Source: Pseudopedobacter sp965218985
GTDB lineage: Bacteria; Bacteroidota; Bacteroidia; Sphingobacteriales; Sphingobacteriaceae
Assembly: GCA_965218985.1 (NCBI GenBank)
Contig: CBDCMP010000007.1
Coordinates: 2,604,001 to 2,668,000 of the forward strand
DNA length: 64,000 nt
Direction of reading: 5' to 3'
The notes beneath the pieces were generated by a model. That model searched no databases. It was not told the DNA's origin and worked only from the letters and a program-made list of their open reading frames with translations. This document shows, in pieces, positions 35,709 through 43,383 of this stretch; position 1 is the first letter of the stretch; each line of letters opens with the position of its first letter. The translations under genes were made by a program, and so were the position numbers.

Positions 35709-36437
35709 ATGATCATCATCATTTTCTTCGCAGCACATTGGTTCATTTCCTTATTTGTGCAAACATTTTTCCTGCACCGATATGCATCACATAAAATGTT
35801 TAGCCTGAACCCTTTCTGGTACAGGTTCTTCTATATACTCACTTATATCGGACAGGGGGCATCTTATTTGAAACCGAAAGCTTATGCCATTATGCACCGG
35901 ATGCATCACGCTTTCAGTGACACCGAGAAAGACCCGCATTCTCCTCATTTCTTTGAGGATGTTTTTCAAATGATGTGGAATACTAGGGGGATGTATCTGA
36001 TTTATGAAAAAGATTTGGAGCAGCCTCATCCACAATTCAGGGGCGAATATCCTGAATGGAAATTCATAGATGATTGGGGAACTTCCTTGATCTCCAGGAT
36101 CATTTTCGGAATAGGATATATCGCATTTTATGTGACTTTTGCCAACCATTGGTGGATGTTTCTATTACTACCTGTTCATTTCATCATGGGACCATTACAT
36201 GGTGCTGTAGTGAATTGGTGCGGACATAAATACGGTTATTCAAATTTTGATAATGATGATCAGTCTAAAAACACCACTCCATTTGACTTTTTGATGTTGG
36301 GAGAGCTCTTTCAAAATAACCATCATAAATTCCCAAACAGCCCCAATTTTGCAAAAAAATGGTTCGAAATAGACCCGGTTTATCCAATTTTAAAAGTGAT
36401 GCACTGGTGCAAAATCATAAAATTCAAAAAAGCTTAG
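35709..36437 (+). CDS. Membrane fatty-acid (acyl-CoA) desaturase
   Basis: 242 residues, short for the family but with all three His boxes: HRYASH (about 23-28), HRMHH (about 61-65) and NNHHKFPN (about 200-207). About four hydrophobic segments flank them. It would introduce a double bond into membrane acyl chains using a di-iron centre. Its TAG stop is completed by the first two bases of the repeat element at 36436, so the element sits exactly at the gene end. Confidence 0.85.
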   Translation: MIIIIFFAAHWFISLFVQTFFLHRYASHKMFSLNPFWYRFFYILTYIGQGASYLKPKAYAIMHRMHHAFSDTEKDPHSPHFFEDVFQMMWNTRGMYLIYEKDLEQPHPQFRGEYPEWKFIDDWGTSLISRIIFGIGYIAFYVTFANHWWMFLLLPVHFIMGPLHGAVVNWCGHKYGYSNFDNDDQSKNTTPFDFLMLGELFQNNHHKFPNSPNFAKKWFEIDPVYPILKVMHWCKIIKFKKA

Positions 36438-36569
36438 AGCCTCCTGTTTAAAATTTAAATTGTAAAAAAATATAGCTTACCTGCCTGCCGGCGGACAGGT
36501 TTTGAACGAGAGCAGGCGCAGCCAAAAAGAAGCATAAACAAATGAGTTAGATAAATTTAAACAGGCTCT
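36436..36569. repeat. 134-bp MITE-like element
   Basis: Imperfect inverted ends (AGAGCCT...GTTTAAA left; TTTAAACAGGCTCT right) enclose a GC-rich hairpin (CCTGCCTGCCGGCGGACAGG) and no gene. Its right 40 bp match the end repeats at 12197 and 17823. The rest of 36570-36945 holds only the two hairpins listed separately. Confidence 0.7.
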
Positions 36570-36728
36570 TCGTGTTTAAAAAAATGAATATGATGTTAAT
36601 AAATAGTCAATATTTCACTTTTTTATTGTTATTCATAAAAATAATACGCTCTTTTGTCAAAGACAAACAGGTGTAACCACCTGATAGCTAAAGAAAATGA
36701 AACAAACTCATTCACATGAAGAAGTAAA

Positions 36729-36753
36729 TGATCCAACCTGTAAGGCTGGATCA
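36729..36753. terminator. Hairpin upstream of the arginine operon, possible terminator
   Basis: TGATCCA and CC pair with GG and TGGATCA around a TGTAA loop, followed by a T-rich but interrupted tract. It could terminate readthrough from the desaturase side or act in the operon leader. Confidence 0.45.
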
Positions 36754-36919
36754 ATTTCTATGTTTATTTGTTTAATAGCCTCAAAAACCATCTCTCTACG
36801 ACGAAGACCCCTTTACATTCCCAGATTTTGATTGATTTGAGCGTGTCCAAGCCTAATTGAAACCATTTGTTTTCAAATCGTTTCTTTAAAATTCAACCTT
36901 CTTTTTAGATAAAAAATAT

Positions 36920-36936
36920 GTGGCTTTAAGAGCCAC
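36920..36936 (+). promoter_or_regulatory. Small hairpin just before the first arginine gene
   Basis: GTGGCT-TTAAG-AGCCAC forms a 6-bp stem 9 bases before the ATG at 36946, where it could affect translation initiation or mark an operator. No function is known. Confidence 0.35.
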
Positions 36937-36945
36937 TCAAAACAA

Positions 36946-37611
36946 ATGTATACTAACGATTTTAATATAGTAGTTGCAGGATTGCAACATGTAGGCTTTG
37001 CAGAAACCATCTGCCAGGAGATGGCAGAGTCCGCAAAAGCCCGTGGTACGGGCATCGCTAAACGCTCACCAGCATACATTTCCAATAAAATGCTGGAGGG
37101 GAAGGCCATCATCGCTTTACACAAAGACGGCACCTGGGCTGGATTTTGCTACATTGAAACCTGGAGCCATGGAGATTTTGTGGCGAACTCAGGTTTAATT
37201 GTGAATCCTGTTTACAGAAAGGCAGGTTTGGCCAAAGCCATTAAAACCAAAATATTCGAGCTTTCCCGCCAGAAATATCCAAACGCTAAAATTTTTGGAT
37301 TGACCACTGGTTTAGCCGTGATGAAAATCAACTCCGATTTAGGTTATGAACCTGTCACTTACTCTGAGCTGACTCAGGACGAGAATTTCTGGAAAGGCTG
37401 TCAGAGTTGTGTGAACTATGATATTCTGATGAGTAAAGGTCGCCAAAACTGCATGTGCACCGCCATGCTTTATGACCCGCAGGAAAAGAAATCACAGGAG
37501 GAGGAACGATTGAAAAACATCACTCATAAAGCTTCCTTGTTCGAACGGATTGAGAAAAAATTAAAAAGCTTTACCAAAATTGTAGCTACAGAATTCGGAA
37601 TATTACTATAG
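36946..37611 (+). CDS. GNAT-family acyltransferase heading the arginine operon (ArgA-like)
   Basis: 221 residues. The GNAT core (about 1-140) shows the acyl-CoA loop as VNPVYRKAGLAKAIKTKIFEL and the C-terminal strand IFGLTTGLAVMKINSDLGY. A Cys-rich segment follows (CQSC at about 152-155, CMC near 168), perhaps a metal site, then a helical tail. Placement before argG, argC, argD, argF' and argB makes it the likely N-acylglutamate synthase for the first arginine step, as in other Bacteroidota. Acetyl versus succinyl donor cannot be read. Confidence 0.82.
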   Translation: MYTNDFNIVVAGLQHVGFAETICQEMAESAKARGTGIAKRSPAYISNKMLEGKAIIALHKDGTWAGFCYIETWSHGDFVANSGLIVNPVYRKAGLAKAIKTKIFELSRQKYPNAKIFGLTTGLAVMKINSDLGYEPVTYSELTQDENFWKGCQSCVNYDILMSKGRQNCMCTAMLYDPQEKKSQEEERLKNITHKASLFERIEKKLKSFTKIVATEFGILL

Positions 37612-37626
37612 GAAGTGCGTATGCGG

Positions 37627-37666
37627 ATTGAGATTTTATATCTGTACGCTATACGCAAATCTCAAT
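37627..37666 (+). repeat. Inverted repeat between acyltransferase gene and argG
   Basis: ATTGAGATTT is mirrored exactly by AAATCTCAAT 20 bases later, with GCGTAT/ATACGC-like sequence around it. It may act as a transcript-stabilising or attenuating hairpin in the 70-base gap before argG. Confidence 0.45.
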
Positions 37667-37681
37667 ACACAATAAGAAAAA

Positions 37682-38875
37682 ATGAAAAAAAAAGTTGTAT
37701 TAGCATTTAGCGGAGGATTAGACACCTCATTTTGTTGCATCTACCTTACAAAAGACTTGGATCTGGAGGTTCATTCTGTAATTGTAAATACAGGTGGATT
37801 TTCTGAAAAAGAATTAAAGCAGATTGAAGAACGGGCTTATAGTTTGGGTGTAAAATCTCATCATGCGGTGGATGCTGTGAAAGGTTATTATGATTCCTGT
37901 CTGAAATATTTGGTTTTCGGCAATGTGTTGAAAAACAATACCTATCCACTATCGGTAAGTGCAGAGAGGGTTACGCAGGCCACAGCCATTGCAAACTATG
38001 CGAAAGAGATTGATGCTGATTTTGTGGCTCATGGCAGCACCGGAGCAGGAAATGATCAGGTTCGCTTCGATATGATTTTTAACATCCTGGTTCCAAAAGT
38101 GAACATCATCACCCCAATCCGTGATTTAAAATTGAGTCGGGAAGCGGAGATTGAATACCTGCATGAACACGGTGTGGAAATCAACGCCGAGAAAGCCAAA
38201 TACTCTATCAATAAAGGGATTTGGGGAACATCAGTTGGGGGAAAAGAAACATTAACCTCCAACGGAATGCTTCCTGAAGAGGCATGGCCCACCCAAATGA
38301 CTAAATCAGAAGCTGAGAACATAGAACTGGAATTTGAAAAAGGTGAATTGGTTGGTGTAAATGGCGAAAAATTTGGGCATCCATCAGAAACCATACAAGC
38401 TTTGCAGGAGATTGCTGCCCCCTTTGGCGTAGGAAGGGACATCCATGTGGGCGATACCATCATCGGGATTAAAGGAAGAGTAGGTTTTGAGGCCGCTGCG
38501 CCCATGGTCATCATCAAAGCGCACCATGCATTGGAAAAACACACTTTAACCAAATGGCAATTGAGTTGGAAAGACCAATTATCCATGTTTTACGGAAACT
38601 GGATACATGAAGGGCAATTTCATGATCCGGTGATGAGGGATATAGAAGCTTTCTTGAGCAATACTCAAAAGACTGTAAACGGAAAAGTATTTGTTCAGTT
38701 ATTACCTTACCGTTTCGTAGTGACAGGAATTGAATCTAAAAATGATTTAATGAGCAGTAAATTCGGTAGCTACGGCGAAATGAATGAGGGCTACACCGGC
38801 GAAGATGTGAAAGGGTTTTCCAAAATTTTTGGAAATCAGGTGAGCATTTGGCATAAAGTAAACAAAGGGATTTAA
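37682..38875 (+). CDS. argG: Argininosuccinate synthase
   Basis: 397 residues, full length. The P-loop AFSGGLDTSFCCIYL and AHGSTGAGNDQVRF identify it. It joins citrulline and aspartate using ATP. In this operon citrulline would arise from an acylated citrulline after deacylation, and the deacylase is not in the window. The next gene starts 2 bases after the stop. Confidence 0.96.
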   Translation: MKKKVVLAFSGGLDTSFCCIYLTKDLDLEVHSVIVNTGGFSEKELKQIEERAYSLGVKSHHAVDAVKGYYDSCLKYLVFGNVLKNNTYPLSVSAERVTQATAIANYAKEIDADFVAHGSTGAGNDQVRFDMIFNILVPKVNIITPIRDLKLSREAEIEYLHEHGVEINAEKAKYSINKGIWGTSVGGKETLTSNGMLPEEAWPTQMTKSEAENIELEFEKGELVGVNGEKFGHPSETIQALQEIAAPFGVGRDIHVGDTIIGIKGRVGFEAAAPMVIIKAHHALEKHTLTKWQLSWKDQLSMFYGNWIHEGQFHDPVMRDIEAFLSNTQKTVNGKVFVQLLPYRFVVTGIESKNDLMSSKFGSYGEMNEGYTGEDVKGFSKIFGNQVSIWHKVNKGI

Positions 38876-38877
38876 TC

Positions 38878-39228
38878 ATGAAATTCTCCAAAGAAAATTG
38901 TCTGAAATATTATCAATGGGGAGAGAATTGTGATGGTTGGGTTTTTATAGAAAATCCTGAACTTTCTATTAAACAAGAAAAAATGCCTTCTGGAACCAGT
39001 GAGCAATTGCACTTCCATAAAAAGGCTAATCAGGTTTTTTATATTTTAGAAGGTGAGGCCACTTTCATGATAGAAGGTAAAATCATCAAGATTCAAACCG
39101 GCGAAGGTTTAGAAATTAAAGCCGGACAAAAGCATCAAATCATCAATGAAACAAATGATGCATTAGAATTTATTTTATTTAGTAATCCGTCTACAAAAGG
39201 CGATAGATATCATATTGATGAAAATTAG
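38878..39228 (+). CDS. Small cupin-domain protein
   Basis: 116 residues forming one cupin barrel. Metal-binding His residues appear in SEQLHFHKKANQVFYILEGEA, and the second cupin motif is at IKAGQKHQIINET. It resembles mannose-6-phosphate-isomerase-type small cupins of unknown substrate. It overlaps argC by 11 bases and lies directly after argG, so it is co-translated with arginine enzymes. A role in the pathway is not known. Confidence 0.82.
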   Translation: MKFSKENCLKYYQWGENCDGWVFIENPELSIKQEKMPSGTSEQLHFHKKANQVFYILEGEATFMIEGKIIKIQTGEGLEIKAGQKHQIINETNDALEFILFSNPSTKGDRYHIDEN

Positions 39229-40240
39229 AGTAGGAATTATTGGAGGAGCGGGTTATACCGGTGGCGAATTATTGAGGATTTTAGTCAATCACCCGGAAGT
39301 GGAAATTACTTTCATCCACAGCAACAGCAATGCAGGAAATCTAATTTCTGATGTGCATACTGATTTATTAGGAGACACTGATTTAAAATTCACCGACCAG
39401 CTTTCTCAGGATATTGATGTGCTTTTCCTTTGCGTAGGACATGGAGATGCCAGAAAGTTTTTGGAGGCAAATTCCTTTAACGATAACATCAAAATTATCG
39501 ACCTTTCTCAGGATTTCAGGCTAAATCAAAAATCGGAAATCGGAAATCGAAAATTCACTTATGGTTTGCCCGAGTTAAACAAAGAAGCGATCAAATCTGC
39601 TCATAACATAGCCAATCCCGGTTGTTTCGCCACATGCTTACAATTGGCTTTATTACCTTTGGCAGATGCAGGTTTATTGAAATCTGAAGTTCATATTTCG
39701 GCCACCACGGGTTCTACCGGGGCAGGGCAAAAGCCCGGCTCTACCACGCATTTCAGTTGGAGAAACAATAACCTTTCGGTTTACAAAGCTTTTGAGCATC
39801 AGCACCTGAATGAAATCGGCGAAAGCCTTAATGGTTTACAAAATAATTTTTTTGAAACCCAAAATATAATTCCCTCTCCTTCGGAGAGGGCTGGTGTGAG
39901 GCTTAATTTTGTGCCTTACCGGGGAGATTTTACCCGTGGAATTATGGCCTCCAGTTATTTAGCATGTGATTTAAGTTTGGAGGAAGCAGAAAAAATCTAC
40001 GAGGATTTTTATGCAGATGCTCCATTTACATATATCAGTAAAGCCAACATCGATTTAAAACAAGTGGTGAACACCAACAAATGTTTAATCCATTTAGAGA
40101 AACACGGCAACAAACTGATGATTTTATCCATCATCGATAATTTATTAAAAGGCGCATCCGGGCAGGCAGTGCAGAATATGAATTTGATGTTTGGATTAGA
40201 GGAGCGGGCAGGATTAAAGTTAAAAGCTATTGGGTTTTAG
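39218..40240 (+). CDS. argC: N-acetyl-gamma-glutamyl-phosphate reductase
   Basis: 340 residues from the ATG at 39218. The Rossmann motif is GGAGYTGGELLRIL and the catalytic Cys lies in NPGCFATCLQLAL. It reduces the acylglutamyl phosphate to the semialdehyde. Two short repeats are built into the frame: a triple AATCGG run coding KSEIGNRK (about 106-113) and a CCCTCTCC palindrome coding IIPSPSERAGVR (about 217-228). Both fall at likely surface loops, so the enzyme may still work. Confidence 0.93.
   Translation: MKIRVGIIGGAGYTGGELLRILVNHPEVEITFIHSNSNAGNLISDVHTDLLGDTDLKFTDQLSQDIDVLFLCVGHGDARKFLEANSFNDNIKIIDLSQDFRLNQKSEIGNRKFTYGLPELNKEAIKSAHNIANPGCFATCLQLALLPLADAGLLKSEVHISATTGSTGAGQKPGSTTHFSWRNNNLSVYKAFEHQHLNEIGESLNGLQNNFFETQNIIPSPSERAGVRLNFVPYRGDFTRGIMASSYLACDLSLEEAEKIYEDFYADAPFTYISKANIDLKQVVNTNKCLIHLEKHGNKLMILSIIDNLLKGASGQAVQNMNLMFGLEERAGLKLKAIGF
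39529..39555 (+). repeat. Triple heptamer repeat inside argC
   Basis: AAATCGG is repeated with small changes three times in tandem, in frame with argC, just after the DFRLNQ segment. Similar AAATCGG strings are common in intergenic DNA of this bacterial group. Confidence 0.5.
39872..39890. repeat. Palindromic repeat inserted in frame in argC
   Basis: CCCTCTCC-TTC-GGAGAGGG is followed by CTGGTGTGAGG, a pattern I associate with dispersed intergenic palindromes of Bacteroidota. Here it is translated as PSPSERAGVR within argC. Confidence 0.6.
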
Positions 40241-40391
40241 GTATTAAGTTGTTAGGTTAGGTTGTAGGTATTAAGTTGTTAGGTTTAGGTATAGGTATTA
40301 AGTTGTTAGGTTAGGTATTAAGTTGTTAGGTTATAGGTATTAAGTTGTTAGGTTATAGGTATTAAGTTGTTAGGTTGGGTAATTAAGTTTA
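40240..40391 (+). repeat. Degenerate tandem repeat after argC
   Basis: About six copies of GGTATTAAGTTGTTAGGT, spaced 20-27 bases apart, start at the last base of the argC stop codon and run to just before the four-helix-bundle gene. Confidence 0.85.
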
Positions 40392-40395
40392 AGTT

Positions 40396-40758
40396 ATGCA
40401 GAATTACAAAGATTTAAGAGTTTGGAGCAAATCGCATGAGTTAACGCTTGGTATATATCAGGCAACTAAAAATTTTCCAAAAGATGAACTTTATTCATTG
40501 ACCAATCAGATTAGAAGAGCTTCTTCCTCCATTCCTGCTAATATTGCTGAAGGTTGTGGCAAGAATACTTCAAATGATTTTGCTAAATATTTAAACATAT
40601 CACTAGGCTCGGCTAATGAAACAGAATACTTTATTCTACTTTCCAAAGACCTTGGATATTTATCAACCGAGAATTATGAAACTTTAAACAAACTCGTTAA
40701 TGAGGTTAAAGCGATGTTGATTCTATTAATTCAAAAAGTTAGGACAAGCCAAACCTAA
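40396..40758 (+). CDS. Four-helix-bundle protein (S23/23S intervening-sequence family)
   Basis: 120 residues. Signature segments are MQNYKDLRVWSKSHELTLGIY, LTNQIRRASSSIPANIAEGCG and SANETEYFILLSKDLGYL, typical of the S23/IVP family that folds as a four-helix bundle and multimerises. Family members are found in rRNA intervening sequences and scattered in Bacteroidota genomes, with no firm biochemical role. It interrupts the arginine operon between argC and argD and lies between inverted simple repeats that include its stop codon. Confidence 0.88.
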   Translation: MQNYKDLRVWSKSHELTLGIYQATKNFPKDELYSLTNQIRRASSSIPANIAEGCGKNTSNDFAKYLNISLGSANETEYFILLSKDLGYLSTENYETLNKLVNEVKAMLILLIQKVRTSQT

Positions 40759-40785
40759 CAACCTAAAACTTATAACTTATAACTT
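40751..40785 (-). repeat. Inverted partner of the argC tandem repeat
   Basis: AACCTAACAACCTAAAACTT followed by repeated TATAACTT is the inverse of the AAGTTGTTAGGTT motif in 40240-40391. It covers the stop codon of the four-helix-bundle gene. Confidence 0.65.
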
Positions 40786-40791
40786 AAAAAA

Positions 40792-41919
40792 ATGAAACTA
40801 TTCGACGTATATCCAATCAACCATATCAACATCGTTAAAGGCGAAGGAAGTTTGGTTTGGGATTCAAATGGACAAGAATATTTAGATTTATATGGCGGCC
40901 ATGCCGTGATTTCCATCGGACACACGCACCCGCATTATGTGAAGCGTTTAGAAGACCAATTGCATCAAATAGGTTTTTACTCCAATTCCATTGAAATTCC
41001 TTTACAGGTGGAACTGGCTGAGAAATTAGGTAAGGTTTCTGGTAAAGAAGACTACCAACTTTTTCTTTGCAATTCTGGAGCAGAAGCCAATGAGAATGCC
41101 TTGAAGTTAGCATCCTTTGCCAATGGCAGGAAGAAAATTATTGCTTTTACCAAGTCCTTTCATGGCAGAACATCTTTGGCGGTTTCTGTGACGGATAATC
41201 CCAAAATTGTTGCACCAGTCAATCAAAACTCCAATGTGATTTTTCTTCCTTTTAACGATGTGGAAGCACTGAAAAATGTGTTTGAAGATGAAGGAGAGGA
41301 AATTTGTGCAGTGATTATTGAAGGTATCCAGGGTGTGGGCGGAATTAGGGTGGCGAGTGAGGAATTTTTACAAACCATCCGTTCACTTTGTGACGAGCAT
41401 GGCACTTATTTCATTGCCGATTCCATTCAATGCGGTTATGGCAGAAGCGGTAAATTTTATGCCCATGATTTTGCAGGTGTGGAAGCTGATATTTACCCCA
41501 TGGCCAAAGGCATTGGCAATGGTTTCCCCATCGGAGCCATCAGTATCAGTCCGAAATTAAAGCCCTGGCATGGAATGTTGGGTACCACCTTCGGTGGAAA
41601 TCATTTGGCCTGTGCAGCCGCATTGGCTGTTTTGGAAGTAATGGAAGAAGAAAACCTGATGGAAAATGCAGAAAAAGTAGGCAATTACCTGATTTCAGAA
41701 TTGAAAAAATTCGATGAAGTAACAGAAGTGAGAGGCAAGGGTTTAATGATTGGTATTGATTTACCCGAAGAATTAAGCCATGTGAGAAAGGACCTTCTTT
41801 TTAAAGAACATATTTTCACAGGAACGTCCAGCCCGAATGTGATTCGATTATTGCCGGCTTTAAATTTAACTACGGCTCATGCCGATCGGTTTTTGGAGGC
41901 TTTTGAAAGAGTAATTTAA
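40792..41919 (+). CDS. argD: Acylornithine aminotransferase
   Basis: 375 residues, class III PLP aminotransferase. Markers are NSGAEANENALKLA (phosphate cup), FHGRTSLAVSVTDN and the PLP-Lys in YPMAKGIGNGFPIGAI. It transfers the amino group from glutamate to the acylglutamate semialdehyde. Operon position supports the arginine role over GABA or ornithine aminotransferase alternatives. Confidence 0.9.
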   Translation: MKLFDVYPINHINIVKGEGSLVWDSNGQEYLDLYGGHAVISIGHTHPHYVKRLEDQLHQIGFYSNSIEIPLQVELAEKLGKVSGKEDYQLFLCNSGAEANENALKLASFANGRKKIIAFTKSFHGRTSLAVSVTDNPKIVAPVNQNSNVIFLPFNDVEALKNVFEDEGEEICAVIIEGIQGVGGIRVASEEFLQTIRSLCDEHGTYFIADSIQCGYGRSGKFYAHDFAGVEADIYPMAKGIGNGFPIGAISISPKLKPWHGMLGTTFGGNHLACAAALAVLEVMEEENLMENAEKVGNYLISELKKFDEVTEVRGKGLMIGIDLPEELSHVRKDLLFKEHIFTGTSSPNVIRLLPALNLTTAHADRFLEAFERVI

Positions 41920-41932
41920 AAGCAATTTTAAT

Positions 41933-41940
41933 TATATTTG
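41933..41940 (+). promoter_or_regulatory. Candidate internal -7 box before the toxin-antitoxin pair
   Basis: TATATTTG matches TAnnTTTG and ends 3 bases before the ATG at 41944. It could give the antitoxin its own promoter inside the arginine operon. Confidence 0.3.
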
Positions 41941-41943
41941 TGT

Positions 41944-42141
41944 ATGACTGTTAAATATTTAATCGATGAAAAGGGAAATAAAACCGCTGTTCAAATGAGC
42001 CTGGAAGATTATCATGCGCTTTTGGAAAGTGCAAATATTTTACCTGAGCATGTAATAGAAGGAATTAAAAAAGGTCAGGAAGAAGGTCGATTAGGTTTGA
42101 CAAAATCTACTGATGAAGTGATGAAGAAATACGATTCATGA
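41944..42141 (+). CDS. Type II antitoxin (Phd/RelB-like)
   Basis: 65 residues from the ATG at 41944. An N-terminal dimerisation strand-helix (KYLIDEKGNKTAVQMSLEDYHALLE) is followed by a charged C-terminal tail (TKSTDEVMKKYDS) that would wrap the toxin. It overlaps the toxin start by 4 bases (ATGA), the usual coupling of such modules. Confidence 0.82.
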   Translation: MTVKYLIDEKGNKTAVQMSLEDYHALLESANILPEHVIEGIKKGQEEGRLGLTKSTDEVMKKYDS

Positions 42142-42422
42142 ATTTGGCTATTCGTTGGTCTCCTAATTCCGAAATCACTTTCGATGCAATTTATCAATTT
42201 GTAATGGCCCAATGGGGATTTGAAATTGCAGAAAAGTTGAAATTTCAAACTCTTAAAGTCTTAAATCAAATCTCTGAACAACCTTTTCCATTCCAGCAAT
42301 CTCCGATACAAAATGTCAGAAAAGCAGTTATATCCAAATACACCTCTTTATTCTATGAAGTTTTTGATGATTATGTCTTATTAGTTTTCTTTTGGGATAA
42401 TCGCCAACAACCTATCTTTTAA
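42138..42422 (+). CDS. RelE/ParE-family toxin
   Basis: 94 residues with the ParE/RelE fold pattern: LAIRWSPNSEITFDAIYQFV at the N-terminus, LNQISEQPFPFQQ, RKAVISKYTSLFYEV and the final strand VLLVFFWDNRQQP. It resembles Bacteroidota ParE-like toxins. mRNA cleavage versus gyrase poisoning cannot be decided. It lies between argD and argF', so loss of the operon would also lose the antitoxin. Confidence 0.85.
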   Translation: MNLAIRWSPNSEITFDAIYQFVMAQWGFEIAEKLKFQTLKVLNQISEQPFPFQQSPIQNVRKAVISKYTSLFYEVFDDYVLLVFFWDNRQQPIF

Positions 42423-42435
42423 ATCTATATTAATA

Positions 42436-43383
42436 ATGAAACTTTTTTCCTCCGTTCATGACGTAACCGACATCCATCAACTGGTTTCAGAAGCCATTTC
42501 GCTAAAGAAAAAACCTTATGTGGATGAGCAATTAGGCAAGCACAAAACCTTAGGTTTAATCTTTTTGAATCCAAGTTTACGAACACGCTTAAGCACGCAA
42601 AAAGCTGCAATGAATTTAGGGATGCAGGTGATGGTAATGAATCTGGATAAAGAAGGTTGGGCATTGGAAACTCAGGATGGCATCATCATGAACGGCACCA
42701 CGGTAGAACACATTCGTGAGGCGGCAGGCGTGATGGGCGAATACTGCGACATCATTGGTTTCAGGTCTTTCCCTGGCTTGGTAAACCGCGAGGAAGATTA
42801 TTCAGAAGAGATTTTTGGCAAATTTGTAAAGTTTTGCGGCGTTCCTGTGGTGAGTCTGGAATCCGCAACACGGCATCCCCTACAAAGTCTGGCAGATCTC
42901 ATCACCATTGAGGAATTGAAGAAAACAGCAAAACCAAAAGTGGTTTTAACCTGGGCGCCTCATGTGAAACCTTTGCCTCAGGCGGTGGCCAATTCTTTTG
43001 CAGAGTGGATGAACAAAGCAGATTATGATTTTATGATCACCCATCCCGAGGGTTATGATTTGGCCCCTGAATTTGTGGGTAAAGCTATAGTAACCAATAA
43101 TCAGGATGAAGCTTTGGCAGGAGCCGATTTTGTTTACGTAAAAAACTGGTCGTCTTATGAAGATTATGGTAAAATGCTCATCAATGACGATAGCTGGATG
43201 ATGACCAATGAAAAACTAAAACTTACCAATAACGCAGGTGTAATGCATTGTTTACCAGTTAGAAGAGGACTAGAACTTTCTCATGAAATTTTGGACGGAC
43301 CAAACTCTTTGGTTTTAAAACAGGCGAGTAACCGGGTTTGGGCGGCACAGGCTGTTTTAAAAAATATTTTAGAGAATTTGTAA
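42436..43383 (+). CDS. argF': N-acylornithine carbamoyltransferase (ArgF' type)
   Basis: 315 residues of the acylornithine transcarbamylase branch. Carbamoyl-phosphate motif NPSLRTRLS, acyl-specific regions (LETQDGIIMNG, YCDIIGFRSFPG) and HCLPVRRGLE are present. It carbamoylates N-acetyl- or N-succinylornithine. At residue 90, reported as Pro in the succinyl enzyme of Bacteroides fragilis and Glu in the acetyl enzyme of Xanthomonas, this protein has Val (MNGTTVEHI). The acyl group used is therefore uncertain. Confidence 0.92.
   Translation: MKLFSSVHDVTDIHQLVSEAISLKKKPYVDEQLGKHKTLGLIFLNPSLRTRLSTQKAAMNLGMQVMVMNLDKEGWALETQDGIIMNGTTVEHIREAAGVMGEYCDIIGFRSFPGLVNREEDYSEEIFGKFVKFCGVPVVSLESATRHPLQSLADLITIEELKKTAKPKVVLTWAPHVKPLPQAVANSFAEWMNKADYDFMITHPEGYDLAPEFVGKAIVTNNQDEALAGADFVYVKNWSSYEDYGKMLINDDSWMMTNEKLKLTNNAGVMHCLPVRRGLELSHEILDGPNSLVLKQASNRVWAAQAVLKNILENL

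Noticed and set aside
36697..36825. Short frame beginning MKQTHSHEEVND in the arginine leader
   Set aside because: It runs through the hairpin at 36729, loses protein-like composition after 20 residues and has no start signal. A leader peptide cannot be excluded but is not supported.
40240..40391. CRISPR-like array
   Set aside because: The units are short, contiguous and degenerate without unique spacers, and no cas genes are present, so it is a simple tandem repeat.
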